64,000 bases of DNA from Lytechinus pictus (GCF_037042905.1 NC_087253.1:13965001-14029000), one strand, 5' to 3'. Positions 53,772 to 64,000 are shown, numbered from the stretch's first letter. The notes: generated from the sequence alone by a model not told the origin. Numbers and translations: made by a program.

Positions 53772-55829
53772 TATGAGGCGCCGAATGTACCAATATTATA
53801 TAGAACAATTATTTGTTATATAATCATTATTTATTAAATAATAACTATTATTTATATATAATTTACATTTTATTTGTAAATAACTACTATTATATAAAAT
53901 ATCATTTCTAATTATTTATATATAATTCCAAGTAATACTTCATTATTTGTAAATAATAATAGTTCGACATTCCATTATTTATAAATAATGATTATTTGTT
54001 TTTCATTATTTATAAATAATGATTATTTGTTTTTCATTATTTATAAATAATGATTATTTGTTTTTCATTATTTACAAATAATGATTATTTGTTTTTCATT
54101 ATTTATAAATAATGATTATTTGTTTTTCATTATTTATAAATAATGATTATTTGTTTTTCATTATTTATAAATAATTTGTTGAGTTTTCCATTATTTATAA
54201 ATAATGATTATTTGTTAAATAATGAAAACGTCTACTTCATTATTTATAAATAATTTTTTCGAGTGCACCATTATTCTCATTATTTATAAATAATCATTAT
54301 TTAATGTTCGAGTTTTCCATTATTTATAAATAAAGATTATTTGTTAAATAATGAAATATCTACTTCATTATTTATAAATAATAATTTTGTTTCAATATCC
54401 ATTATTTATAAATAATCATTATTTATAAACAATTTTTACAGTTTGCCATTATATACAAATAATCATTATTTATATACAAATAACCATTATTTATTAAATA
54501 ATGCCATTATTTATTAAATAATGCCATTATTTATTAAATAATGGAAAACTCGCTATAACATGCAAATGTGGGACCGCCCATGATATGAATATTCATGATG
54601 CGATTTCCTTTTTCGTGATTTTTCTTGACAAATTTTTGTCCATTTCCTCTTCATAATGACATTTCTTGAAGCAATTTTCTAGGGATATGGTCTGATTGTA
54701 ATATTCTTCATTTTCTATATAACCTTGTCTTCGTAGAAATATCAAAAAGTGTAATTTTATACGATTTTTCCTACAGTTCACAATCCCCATAGGCGCGCGT
54801 GTATCGTAGGGACAACCGGTGAATCGACGGAGTGCTCTTTATCGAAATACTACGTTGGTTGGTCCGTCGATTCACCGGTTGTCCCTACGATACACGCGCG
54901 CCTATGGGGATTGTGAACTGTAGGAAAAATCGTATAAAATTACACTTTTTGATATTTCTACGAAGACAAGGTTATATAGAAAATGAAGAATATTACAATC
55001 AGACCATATCCCTAGAAAATTGCTTCAAGAAATGTCATTATGAAGAGGAAATGGACAAAAATTTGTGAAGAAAAATCACGAAAAAGGAAATCGCATCATG
55101 AATATTCATATCATGGGCGGTCCCACATTTGCATGTTATAGCGAGTTTTCCATTATTTAATAAATAATGGCATTATTTAATAAATAATGGCATTATTTAA
55201 TAAATAATGGTTATTTGTATATAAATAATGATTATTTGTATATAATGGCAAACTGTAAAAATAGTTTATAAATAATGATTATTTATAAATAATGGATATT
55301 GAAACAAAATTATTATTTATAAATAATGAAGTAGATATTTCATTATTTAACAAATAATCTTTATTTATAAATAATGGAAAACTCGAACATTAAATAATGA
55401 TTATTTATAAATAATGAGAATAATGGTGCACTCGAAAAAATTATTTATAAATAATGAAGTAGACGTTTTCATTATTTAACAAATAATCATTATTTATAAA
55501 TAATGGAAAACTCAACAAATTATTTATAAATAATGAAAAACAAATAATCATTATTTATAAATAATGAAAAACAAATAATCATTATTTATAAATAATGAAA
55601 AACAAATAATCATTATTTATAAATAATGGAATGTCGAACTATTATTATTTACAAATAATGAAGTATTACTTGGAATTATATATAAATAATTAGAAATGAT
55701 ATTTTATATAATAGTAGTTATTTACAAATAAAATGTAAATTATATATAAATAATAGTTATTATTTAATAAATAATGATTATATAACAAATAATTGTTCTA
55801 TATAATATTGGTACATTCGGCGCCTCATA
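53772..55829. mobile_element. 2.06-kb near-perfect palindrome (foldback element)
   Basis: The left arm 53772-54831 and right arm 54863-55829 are reverse complements; the spacer is 31 bases (54832-54862). The ends are TATGAGGCGCCGAATGTACC and its complement, flanked by a direct 6-bp CTATTC. The outer 750 bp of each arm is built from ATTATTTATAAATAATGATT-type units; the inner 280 bp is unique sequence, ending with ACACGCGCGCC and GGACAACCGGTGAATCGACG. The arms differ mainly by the number of 31-bp units (six on the left, three on the right). Architecture like the foldback (TU-type) transposons described from sea urchins. It lies in intron 1 of the tetraspanin. Confidence 0.95.
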
Positions 55830-55931
55830 CTATTCCCCTCAAAATTGATCGCTCACTACGCCACTATAAAATACATGTATTTAAGTTTCTACTGCATAAG
55901 TCCTCTTTCTTCTCATATTATTCTCCTTCAG

Positions 55932-56093
55932 TTGGGAGGCATCATTCTCATGGCTCTGGTCGATGTTATCTAAGCGTTTAATCGCCATCCTGACCAAAAC
56001 CTCCTCCATTCCCCTGCTTGAGTCAAAATATGAACAGAACAAATCTCTAAATTGCCTTATCTTTCTCTTCTCTTGTCAATATCCCTCAACAAA
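55932..56093 (+). pseudogene. Broken copy 1 of tetraspanin exon 2 start
   Basis: After CTCCTTCAG it reads LGGIILMAL, then jumps (loss of the GIWVL codons) and stops at TAA. ATCGCCATCCTGACCAAAAC matches later in the true exon. The intron-like remainder (TATGAACAGAACAAATCTC) is shared with copies 2 and 3. It is the most diverged copy. Confidence 0.85.
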
Positions 56094-56245
56094 CTGTAGG
56101 AATCATCTTGGTTCTGGTTGATACCGTCTCCAAGCATCTTACCACCTTCCTGACCAAAACCTCCACCACTCCACTCCTTAATTCAATATATGAACAGAAC
56201 AAATTTCAAAAGAGCCTTACATGTCTTTCTCGATTCCCTCCACAG
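56094..56245 (+). pseudogene. Broken copy 2 of tetraspanin exon 2 start
   Basis: CTGTAGGAATCATCTTGGTT lacks the codons for MALGIW. It then follows the true exon (GATACCGTCTCCAAGCATCT, reading VDTVSKHLTTFL) before merging into the shared intron-like unit. The acceptor is degraded. Confidence 0.85.
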
Positions 56246-56574
56246 CTTGGAGGTATCATCCTAATGGCTCTAGGTATCTGGGTCCTGGGGAGTGTTTCAT
56301 GAAAGGACTTGTCGGACGTTTTATCCGACAAATCCTGTTTTATCTGACAGTTACCATAGTAACAGTGCCTCTCAGCCAATCAGAATCAAGGAAAGATGTC
56401 AGATCTGACATCTTGTCGGACAAAATTGTTGATGAAACGCTCCCCAGGTCGATGCCGACTCGACGCATCTTGCCACCTTCCTGACCTAAACCTCCACTCC
56501 ACTCCTTAATTCAATATATGAACAGACCAAATCTCAAAAGAGCCTTACTATGTCTTTCTCAATTCTCTCCACAG
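56246..56574 (+). pseudogene. Copy 3 of tetraspanin exon 2 start, split by a MITE
   Basis: The acceptor CCCTCCACAG and LGGIILMALGIWVL are intact. A 159-bp MITE (56287-56445) then interrupts, after which GGTCGATGCCGACTCGACGC resumes the exon. The MITE truncates any product. Confidence 0.88.
56287..56445. mobile_element. MITE, 159 bp, GGGGAGTGTTTCATGAAAG ends
   Basis: Foldback: GGGGAGTGTTTCATGAAAGG with CTTGTCGGAC and its complement GTCCGACAAG/ATGAAACGCTCCCC. The interior contains AGTTACCATAGTAACAGTGC and CAGCCAATCAGAATCAAGGA. It is in the same broad class as 27041. Confidence 0.88.
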
Positions 56575-56644
56575 CTTGGAGGTATCATCCTAATGGCTCT
56601 AGGTATCTGGGTTCTTACTATGTCTTTCTCAATTCCCTCCACAG
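56575..56644 (+). pseudogene. Copy 4 of tetraspanin exon 2 start (70-bp unit)
   Basis: An intact acceptor TCTCTCCACAG and LGGIILMALGIWVL are followed at once by the intron end of the next unit. Use of this acceptor would read through 56645 out of frame to a TGA, so it cannot give a full tetraspanin. Confidence 0.88.
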
Positions 56645-56842
56645 CTTGGAGGTATCATCCTAATGGCTCTAGGCATCTGGGTCCTGGTTGACTCCGACTC
56701 GAAGCATCTTACCGCCATCCTGACTGACAACCTCCACCACACCGCGGCCTACATTTTCCTCATCGCTGGCATCATCGTCATGGTCGTATCGGTGTTTGGA
56801 TTCTGCGGAGCTAAGATGGAAAGCAAGTGCTGTCTGGGAATG
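56645..56842 (+). CDS. Tetraspanin, second coding exon (TM1 end to TM2)
   Basis: Acceptor CCCTCCACAG, donor GGGAATG|GTTAGT, 66 codons, phase 0-0. It reads LGGIILMALGIWVLVDSDSK, HLTAILTDNLHHTAAYIFLI, AGIIVMVVSVFGFCGAKMES and KCCLGM. This completes TM1, gives the short extracellular loop, TM2 (about AAYIFLI to VSVFG) and the family signature GFCGA..ES.CCLG with intracellular cysteines. The rest (TM3, the CCG-containing large loop, TM4) must lie to the right; no further exon is seen up to 64,000. The subfamily cannot be fixed from this part. Confidence 0.93.
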
Positions 56843-58325
56843 GTTAGTATCAGAGGCGAAAGCAGGGTTTCATAAATGGAACTCCCCACCCACCCCCCCT
56901 AAAAAAAAGAAATCCAAAAGGTTGCCAGCTGTCTCCCCCATTGATATATATTATACTTTTTGTTTAAAAATTCCCTTCTCTTTGACTCCCCCCCAAAAAA
57001 AAAGTTTGATACGAATTCATGAAAATTGGAAGTGAATGAGTATTGCCTTCATTTTTATAAAGGAAATTTTACCTTTCTAATAAAAGATAATGCAATGTAA
57101 TTTTAAGATTATTATCATTAATTTCTTTATTTTGTTCATTTTCATTAAAGGTATAGTGTATGATTGGTTGATCTCAGACAAGGGCAATGAATCAATTTTG
57201 AAATTATTACATTCATTAAATACCTATATTATTGCTCTATTTTATCACGGAAAAGAAACTTGCATAACTTTTATATTCTCATGATATTGAGGGGTGAAAC
57301 ATATATTATAACAAATGTCGGTTAAACGATAAAAGTTTGAACTTTCTTATTGACGCCCTCTCGGGTTAAAAAATAAATTGATATTAGAACACCGTTCGAA
57401 TCATGCATATTCATTACGACTCATGCATATTGATGAAATACGTCATGGCGCATGCGCAGTATCAAGAAATCCCCGTATCAACAAAGTGCAGTACTCTGTG
57501 TGTGTAGCTGAGTAGAAAGCAAACATCGAACGGTGCGTGCAAGCTCAATGAGCCGATGCTAGGCGGCTAGCGACATGCTTGCGCTCTGCATTAGTTTCAG
57601 TTATAATCCACTATTTGCGATAGCACACACAGGATAAGAATACTATATTGAGCTATATCCATAAATGTATCGTACGCGTGAAAAAGGATTCAGACACGTT
57701 GATTATCTGACGTGAATGACGAAGCAAAGGATTGCCCAATACGGCTTACTTTCGGACTCTTATGTCATGAATCTGAAAGTACTCCAAGACTAAAAGAGAT
57801 ACGAGAATCCCAGAGATGGGCAAGGGCCGAGTTCCGAGTTTGATCTTTATTCATGTGGATTGTAGCTCTTTTATGCACTTTTCCCTTCATGTATAGCTTG
57901 GCGTGATACATATACGGGAACTACAGCGAGGCGCTATAGCGCAGCTCACTGTATGTATACTCTGTATACTGACTCCTTGGCCCTCCCCAAAGGAAAGGGG
58001 GAGGGAGGAGAGAGAAGAAAGAAAGAAGTGGATTGGTGAAAGAGAATCAGGAGAGCCATCATAAAGGGATATGGATACAACATACCCTAATTTGATATTT
58101 TGGTGTTTTTTTATCTTTCCTGAATGTTTCAGTCAGTTTCAGATTATTTAGATCCACTCGCAAAGTACAGAGGAGAAATTGGAAAAAAAAGTTAGACCAA
58201 AAATATTTAAAACTCTAAACAGACGGCCACCACCATTCTGTCTACAGCCAAGCATGAAGGGAAAGGGCGAAGAGAAAAACGATTACTTTCAGAGCAGGTT
58301 CTACGATATAAAACAGGGTTTGTTT
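56843..58325. other. Tetraspanin intron 2, first part
   Basis: No exon seen. 57440-57460 contains a CRE-like TACGTCA and a palindromic GCGCATGCGC (57448-57457). From 57,500 to 58,700 the sequence is richer in CG dinucleotides than the rest of the intron. Confidence 0.45.
57440..57457 (+). promoter_or_regulatory. CRE-like and NRF-1-like motifs
   Basis: TACGTCA is followed immediately by TGGCGCATGCGC. The second contains the perfect palindrome GCGCATGCGC expected for NRF-1. No first exon can be defined downstream, so function is uncertain. Confidence 0.3.
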
Positions 58326-58329
58326 AATA

Positions 58330-58523
58330 CGGGGTTAAATATAGGCCTATAGTAAAACATAACGAAGATGCAATCATATATGCCTATAGTAAAACATAAC
58401 GAATATGCAACCCCAATGCGGGGTTAAATATAGGCCTATAGTAAAACATAACGAAGATGCAACCCCAATGCGGGGTTAAATATAGGCCTGTAGTAAAACA
58501 TAACGAAGATACAATCCCAATGC
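58330..58523 (+). repeat. 52-bp tandem repeat, about four copies
   Basis: The unit contains CGGGGTTAAATATAGGCCTA, then TAGTAAAACATAACGAAGAT and GCAACCCCAATG. The second copy lacks the first part. Confidence 0.9.
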
Positions 58524-60605
58524 AACACTTGACTACTCTTCGTTTGTTTAGATTGAACTCGCGAGGTCAAAAGGTGAGCTGAGAAACCTGTTGATGCGAA
58601 GTACGTACGTGTAGTCTACATTGTGTAGACCGTGATAGCATGAATGTGACCAACGTACGCATCAAGTTGCTAATTTCTGTTATTTCTGTGCCGAGGTTTT
58701 TACCTGACTGCTAAGAAAGCACGAATGCCTGTGAGCAAGCAACCAGGGGACCAACGGCTCAAGGTCGAACAAGCAGAGTAAAGGCGTCATGAGTCAAAAA
58801 ATGAGGGGGGGGGGCAGACATGACGTCAGGGACAAGATTTCTGGGAAAACTCTTATTTTTGCATCCACACAAGAAAGCTTGCATCGAGATATGGAAAAAT
58901 GAGAAGTTGAGTATTGCGCGGTGCACGTGCTTCAGAGTTGTGATTTCCAGGGCCGACCAGCATGTAGAGTCTTACAACAGAACTTTACAAGGCACGCCGT
59001 GGGGCAAAGTGCAACAACGTATGTGAAAGAAGACTAAGCAAACCTGGAGAAGCAGCAAGGTGCAACATGTACAAGGGAATTGTGCATGTACATCACGTCT
59101 GCTTTGAAATGTGTACATGGGTCGCCGAGTTTTTATGTAGTATGGGGAGGGGGTGGGGGTAGCCTATAATGATATAGTAGGGCGCTTTATACTTTATACA
59201 ATCATGGACCTATTAGGTCCATGCTATAATCAAACCATCAGCACGACCGGTGGATGGATGACTGAAAGAATGGATGGATAGGCATATATAAATGGATCAT
59301 CCAATTGATGTATTTTCCCAAGAAATGGATGGTCAAAGAGAAATGGATACAAATGATGCAGCAATAGATAGGGGCACCCCATGGGAGATCAACTTGCTAC
59401 CCCTTCATAGACAGTAAACAAGTAGAAAGAATTGATAAAAAGATGAAATTTTATAACAAATGAGAGGAAGAAAGGCCTCCGGGAAAGGCCTATACGCATA
59501 CAGAGTGTGCACGAGCAGTTCAACCGTTGAAAAAATGTGAATGACTGCGACATGAGCAGGACAAAGACATTACTTGCATCCGGGACTTGCATCTTGATTG
59601 GCATAACATTTTAGACTTATTTATCAATGGAATTGTAACTCCCATTTCCCTGCTATAACTATAGGAAAAACGAATGATAACTGTTGTTTTATAGACGTGG
59701 AAATTTATGCTTCATATTAGGACCAAAGAGATTCTGGCGTACGTGTCAATATTTCAAAACTCATGCGGGAAAATAATATAATCATTTTTTATGATTGAAA
59801 AAAAAGTGCCAAGTTCACACTGTCACGATTTTTTTTTTTGGTGGCGGTGCTGAGGAAAATTTGACAAAGCAAAAGAAAAACATTAAAAAAGGTTCCAATA
59901 CAAAATGTTGGTAATTTTCCTACATTTATCCAATTCGACACCTATACCAGAATTCCAGGGGGAGCTGCCTACATGGAAAATAATGCACGCCGCACCCCAT
60001 TGTAAAATCTTGGGGGTGCTTTGCACCCCCGGTTCCAAGGGCCTTAATTATAATCGCGGAATAATTAATCGTATCAGATCAGTCGAGGCGATCGTATTGA
60101 TCGTATAAATAGTTGGAATGGTTCAACTATGTGGTGATGTGGCTTTTTTTGCAGGATTTTTTTGCATTTATTGGAATAATATACAAAACAAATTTACAAT
60201 GCTTGAGACATGATCATAATACAAGTGACAATCGTATATGTAGTGACTGGAGAAATACAATATATAAAAAAATATATATATAATGAGTAAAATGCATAGG
60301 CAAACTATATACAGTAAGCAAATATGTGCTTGAAGCATATAGCAGCCAAAATAAAAATGAAATTTCGAAACGAGACAAAAATAAAATTTTTATTTTGGGA
60401 CAAGCCCCATCCGTGGCGAGGTTTAATGGGTATACGCTTTTTCTGATCATGGACCCTGATGTACTTAATTTATGATGATGTAATTAATGCACATGTGCTG
60501 CCGATGAAAATATAATATTTTGCCTTTATGGGTTTTTTACAACTCCAGGGGGATCAATGAGAATACAGTAATAGTTCTGAATACGCACTGAGAGAAGTGA
60601 AGGCC
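58524..60605. other. Tetraspanin intron 2, middle part
   Basis: GGAT/ATGG microsatellite-like sequence near 59,240-59,350, a perfect palindrome ATGGACCTATTAGGTCCAT near 59,204, and an A/T-rich retroelement-tail-like block near 60,160-60,290. No gene is seen. Confidence 0.5.
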
Positions 60606-61141
60606 GGGGGGGGGGGGGGCACTTCCATTGACGAGTGGATACCATGCGCGACCATGGGGTCTCGAAAAGCACCCAAACACGTATTTTCCATATTCTCAAA
60701 CTGCACCCCTTAACAAGTATTGGCGTCTCAAACCGACCCTTAACAAGTATTGGAAACAAAACGATACTCTTGGCAAGTATTCCTGAAATGAACCCCTAAA
60801 CAAGTATAGCGATATTTTATTGTTATGTCGGGTCCGTCGGTCGTTGGTTTTACCTTTACACATCATTATTTTGGTTTAGTACGGCCCCATGCACCTTCCA
60901 CAACTCGCGCAAGTCGGACTCTAAACACGTAGTGTTGGGGCAAAAAGGACATCCTTTATAAAACATTTTAATTTTGTTTCATCATCCCCGAAAATATTAC
61001 CCTAAACACGTAGCTTTCCTAGCAACATAGATACCCTTTTTTTTAATATTTTTGTGTTTTTGACAAAAAGACATCCTTTTTACGTGTTTTTGGGGTCGCG
61101 CATGGTATCCACTCGTCAATGTAAGTGCCCCCCCCCCCCCC
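60606..61141. mobile_element. Poly-G/poly-C-capped element, copy B
   Basis: CCGGGG with about 14 G, then CACTTCCATTGACGAGTGGA and TACCATGCGCGACC. The right end is its complement (GGTCGCGCATGGTATCCACT, CGTCAATGTAAGTG) and a C run with GG. AGTGAAGG(C) is directly repeated outside both ends. CAAGTATTG and AAACACGTA blocks repeat inside. Confidence 0.88.
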
Positions 61142-62277
61142 GGAGTGAAGGCAAAGCGGTCATGGAGCATGCAAGCAAACGAGTAATTATAATTCCTTGA
61201 ATAGTCATACCATAATAAAGTTGGAGAGGATAATATTGAAATAAATAGAAAAATAACATTAAAAAATGCGAACATAAGGAATACACACAACCCCCAACCC
61301 AAGGCTAGGAATTGTGTAAACATCGAAAAATACAGAAAGATGTTAGGAACCTTGCTTGAACTATTGGCGTAAATAATAAACGTAAAATATATGAATTAAG
61401 GGGCCAGATATATGTGTCGGGCACAAATCATTTTTTATCGGTGATAGATTTTGACATAATATTCAGATATTAGTTCCCCTTCTCGCTTTCTTTTTGTATT
61501 GGCCGTGACAAATTTGGGAATCCATATAGCCCCAATCCTTCCCCATTATTTTGAACGCCACTGATTTCAACTGGATATCGTCAAAAAATATTGATTGATT
61601 GATTTTATTTCGCAAGTCACCATAATATATATACAGTAGCATTAAAAACAACAGGCTTACACAGGATGACCCACGAAAGCTCTAAAGCTATTTTCCAGTG
61701 GGGAAATAGGCTTTACCTTGTAAATAAATATTACCTTGGAAATAAGCTTTACCTTGTAAATAAATATTTACAAGGTAGTCAAACTGACAGCAGATGCAGC
61801 GTGTAAACACAGTATGAATTTCATTACATGATAATAATGAAATGATAATTACGTAATGTCATGGGTGGTGAAACAAGGATGGGACGTTTTGTAATTCGCT
61901 ACGCAGGCTTTTGATAGTAAAGCTGATGAAATACAGGGTTGAAAGTAAAATAATGTGAAAGACTGAAATGAAACGATCTATTCAAAATATAAATTCCATG
62001 AAAGAGAAGCGATTCAAACAGAGTATGATATTGCGTTTACATTCCCTTTGATTCATATTATTTTGATTCCCTTTCAACAATCTACTTCTTTCTTTATTTC
62101 TTCTCTCTCCTCCATGCCCCCCTTCCCTTTCTTGGGGCGGCGGGGGTGGGGGGGGGGGGTATCGGATATGAGAAAGCCTGCAGTTTAGGTGTTATGGCAC
62201 ACTCGGACAAGTTCAATTTAGTGGCCTAGTAGGTCCATTGGTAAATTGCCAAGTCGTCGACTGCCAAGTGCCAACTT
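61142..62277. other. Tetraspanin intron 2, further part
   Basis: Contains TTACCTTGTAAATAAATATT repeats and a small foldback at 61690-61780, and a G-rich run at 62145-62159. No gene is seen. Confidence 0.5.
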
Positions 62278-62520
62278 GCACTCACCACATGGTCTGATTT
62301 AATTTAGTCCATATCCATTCCGTCCATCAATATTTCGTCGAACAACTATTTGGTCCAGTATCCAATTCATTTTCATTCATTTTGCACAATAGCACGTTGT
62401 CCAATTAGACCAAATGGTATATGGACTGAATGGCTATTGGACCAACTGGTTACTAGACGATAGTGGATGAACATAATTATGGTAGACTTTAATGATAGTA
62501 GGCGAGTTGGCAATTTGACG
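62278..62520. repeat. TGGTCCAA-family foldback repeat
   Basis: CACTCACCACATGGTCTGAT, TTTGGTCCAGTATCCAATTC and the complementary GACCAAATGGTATATGGACT, CTATTGGACCAACTGG are related to 11374-11704. Confidence 0.65.
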
Positions 62521-63220
62521 ATTTGGCATCAGACGAAATGGAAGTAAACTGATCCATGGACTTATATAGTATCACACCGGTATAGATAAAGAGGTACAAA
62601 AGTGGAAACGATGCCCGACGGACATGCGCATATCCAGGATTTTGCACCACGAGGGGGTCACTATTTTTGCGCCCCTGTGAACTTTTCGGAAAATTGCACC
62701 CCGACCCGACCACTCAGGCAATCAAAGTGCCTAAATGCATTTTGAATTGTCTTATTCCACAACCACGTGAAAAAGGCAATCGAAGACCATTTTTTTTAAT
62801 GTGTCCATAGTGTGTCCATGTAAAAAAAGATCAAAGTTGTATCCACTTCTTGAAAAGAATAAATGCGACCAGAAAGCATAGAATTTTTAAGCGTTTTGGG
62901 GTTTCAATTTAGTTCAACTTTTCATCAGAGTGGTAGACCATATTAAAATTATGTGCGGGAGCTGTAATTTCTTAACCGGGGCTAGATCCAGCTTTCGCCA
63001 ATAGGGGAGGGGGATATTTTCATCTGTTTTCCGATCAAACATTCTACGCTTTTTGCAACCGTGAACATGATATGTATATGAATTATTTAAACAATTATTA
63101 TTGATACGAGCGCGAAACGTGAGCTGAATTTTTTTTATATTCTGACCTAAAATTTGAGGGGAAAAAAATCTATGAGCACTTTTGGCAATCAAGAACAGGA
63201 TGAGTATCTATCAACATTTT

Positions 63221-64000
63221 ATGCGATCACGAAGTGCGAACTGACAATTTTTGAATTCCCAATCCAACACTGGACATCATAAGCACTTTTTATAACCATG
63301 AACAGGATGGGTATATAGCTAAATAATTAATGCGAGCGCTAAGCGCGAGTTCAAATTTTTTGATATTCAGACCTCGTAAATTTGTGCGAGTGCGAAGCGC
63401 GAGCTTAAAAAGTGATTGATATTTTGACCTAAAATGTGGACATTCTAAGCACTTTTGGTAATCATGAACAGGATTGTCATCTAACTAAACATTGATGCGT
63501 CCGCAAAGAGCGAGATGAAATTTTTTTCATATTCTTACCTAAAATTTGGACATTTGAGTAAGCATTTTCGGTTATCATGAAAAGGATGATCAGTAACAAA
63601 ACATTTTATGCGATCACAAAGTGCGAACTGACAATTTTTGAATTCCCAATCCAACACTGGACATCATAAGCACTTTTTATAACCATGAACAGGATGGGTA
63701 TATAGCTAAATAATTAATGCGAGCGCTAAGCGCGAGTTCAAAATTTTTGATATTCAGACCTCGTAAATTTGTGCGAGTGCGAAGCGCGAGCTTAAAAAGT
63801 GATTGATATTTTGACCTAAAATGTGGACATTCTAAGCACTTTTGGTAATCATGAACAGGATTGTCATCTAACTAAACATTGATGCGTCCGCAAAGAGCGA
63901 GATGAAATTTTTTTCATATTCTTACCTAAAATTTGGACATTTGAGTAAGCATTTTCGGTTATCATGAAAAGGATGATCAGTAACAAAACAGTTTATGCGA
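63221..64000 (+). repeat. 387-bp satellite, two full copies and the start of a third
   Basis: ATGCGATCAC at 63221 and 63608 and ATGCGA at 63995 mark an exact 387-bp period; the copies differ at only a few bases. Each copy has sub-repeats of about 110 bp (starts near 63221, 63330 and 63495) sharing GACCTAAAATTTGGACAT, AAGCACTTTTGGTAATCATG and AACAGGATG, and short GCGAAGCGCGAGC palindromes. A diverged sub-repeat precedes at 63095. The array continues beyond the window. Confidence 0.95.

Larger units (their letters stand above)
51714..56644. other. Tetraspanin intron 1 (4.9 kb)
   Basis: Contains in order a poly-G/C-capped element (51890-52419), a GGCCCGT MITE (52970-53282), the 2.06-kb palindrome (53772-55829), and the exon-2 duplicate array (55932-56644). 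The phase-0 borders join the two flanking exons without loss of frame. Confidence 0.8.

Noticed and set aside
53980..54180. CRISPR-like array of 31-bp repeats
   Set aside because: The units are contiguous without spacers, self-complementary, and lie in an animal intron.
54593..55068. Identical 54-residue open frames on both strands
   Set aside because: They are the two arms of the palindrome. The frame has no recognisable domain, and duplication by symmetry is not evidence of coding.
61060..61323. 108-residue minus-strand open frame
   Set aside because: It spans the right end of the poly-G/C-capped element and its C run, with no domain.

Overview
This is a 64-kb piece of an AT-rich animal nuclear genome. 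The repeat families, the intron-rich genes and the many long poly-G/poly-C runs suggest an echinoderm, most likely a sea urchin; the species is an inference. There are no bacterial features. Recognisable coding sequence makes up only about 2.5% of the window. The rest is introns and intergenic DNA packed with MITEs, foldback elements, SINE and LINE remnants, hAT-like insertions and satellite DNA.

Layout. (1) 1-2,900: possibly the end of an unidentified plus-strand gene, with two candidate exons (283-357, 2725-2882); the acceptor region of the first is tandemly duplicated. (2) 3,200-6,400: MITEs and a repeat rich in AGGTCA half-sites. (3) 7,027-23,194: a complete 11-coding-exon gene for a 420-residue PRAS40 (AKT1S1) orthologue, the Akt-regulated inhibitor and Raptor-binding subunit of mTORC1. 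Its introns hold TTAA-flanked palindromic MITEs, a GAT/GGT microsatellite, a LINE fragment, a SINE fragment and a decayed duplicate of exon 6. (4) 23,200-51,600: no firm coding sequence. There is a tRNA-like unit inside an inverted repeat, a tRNA-derived SINE, two 1.5-kb hAT-like insertions with perfect 8-bp target duplications (one nested in a palindromic MITE), a CCAAT/TATA promoter-like block near 33.4 kb, a 3.8-kb composite element studded with one 14-bp motif, and a LINE tail with a 16-bp target duplication. (5) 51,591-56,842 and beyond: the first two coding exons of a tetraspanin. The intron between them carries a poly-G/C-capped element, a 2.06-kb near-perfect palindrome, and four broken tandem copies of the exon-2 start, one cut by a MITE. 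(6) 57-64 kb: repeats, a second poly-G/C-capped element, and a 387-bp satellite running off the right edge.

The two identified genes are on the plus strand and have no evident functional link. The most unusual content is structural: the giant palindrome beside the exon-duplication array, three independent cases of partial exon duplication in one window, and the composite element at 41.2-45.0 kb.
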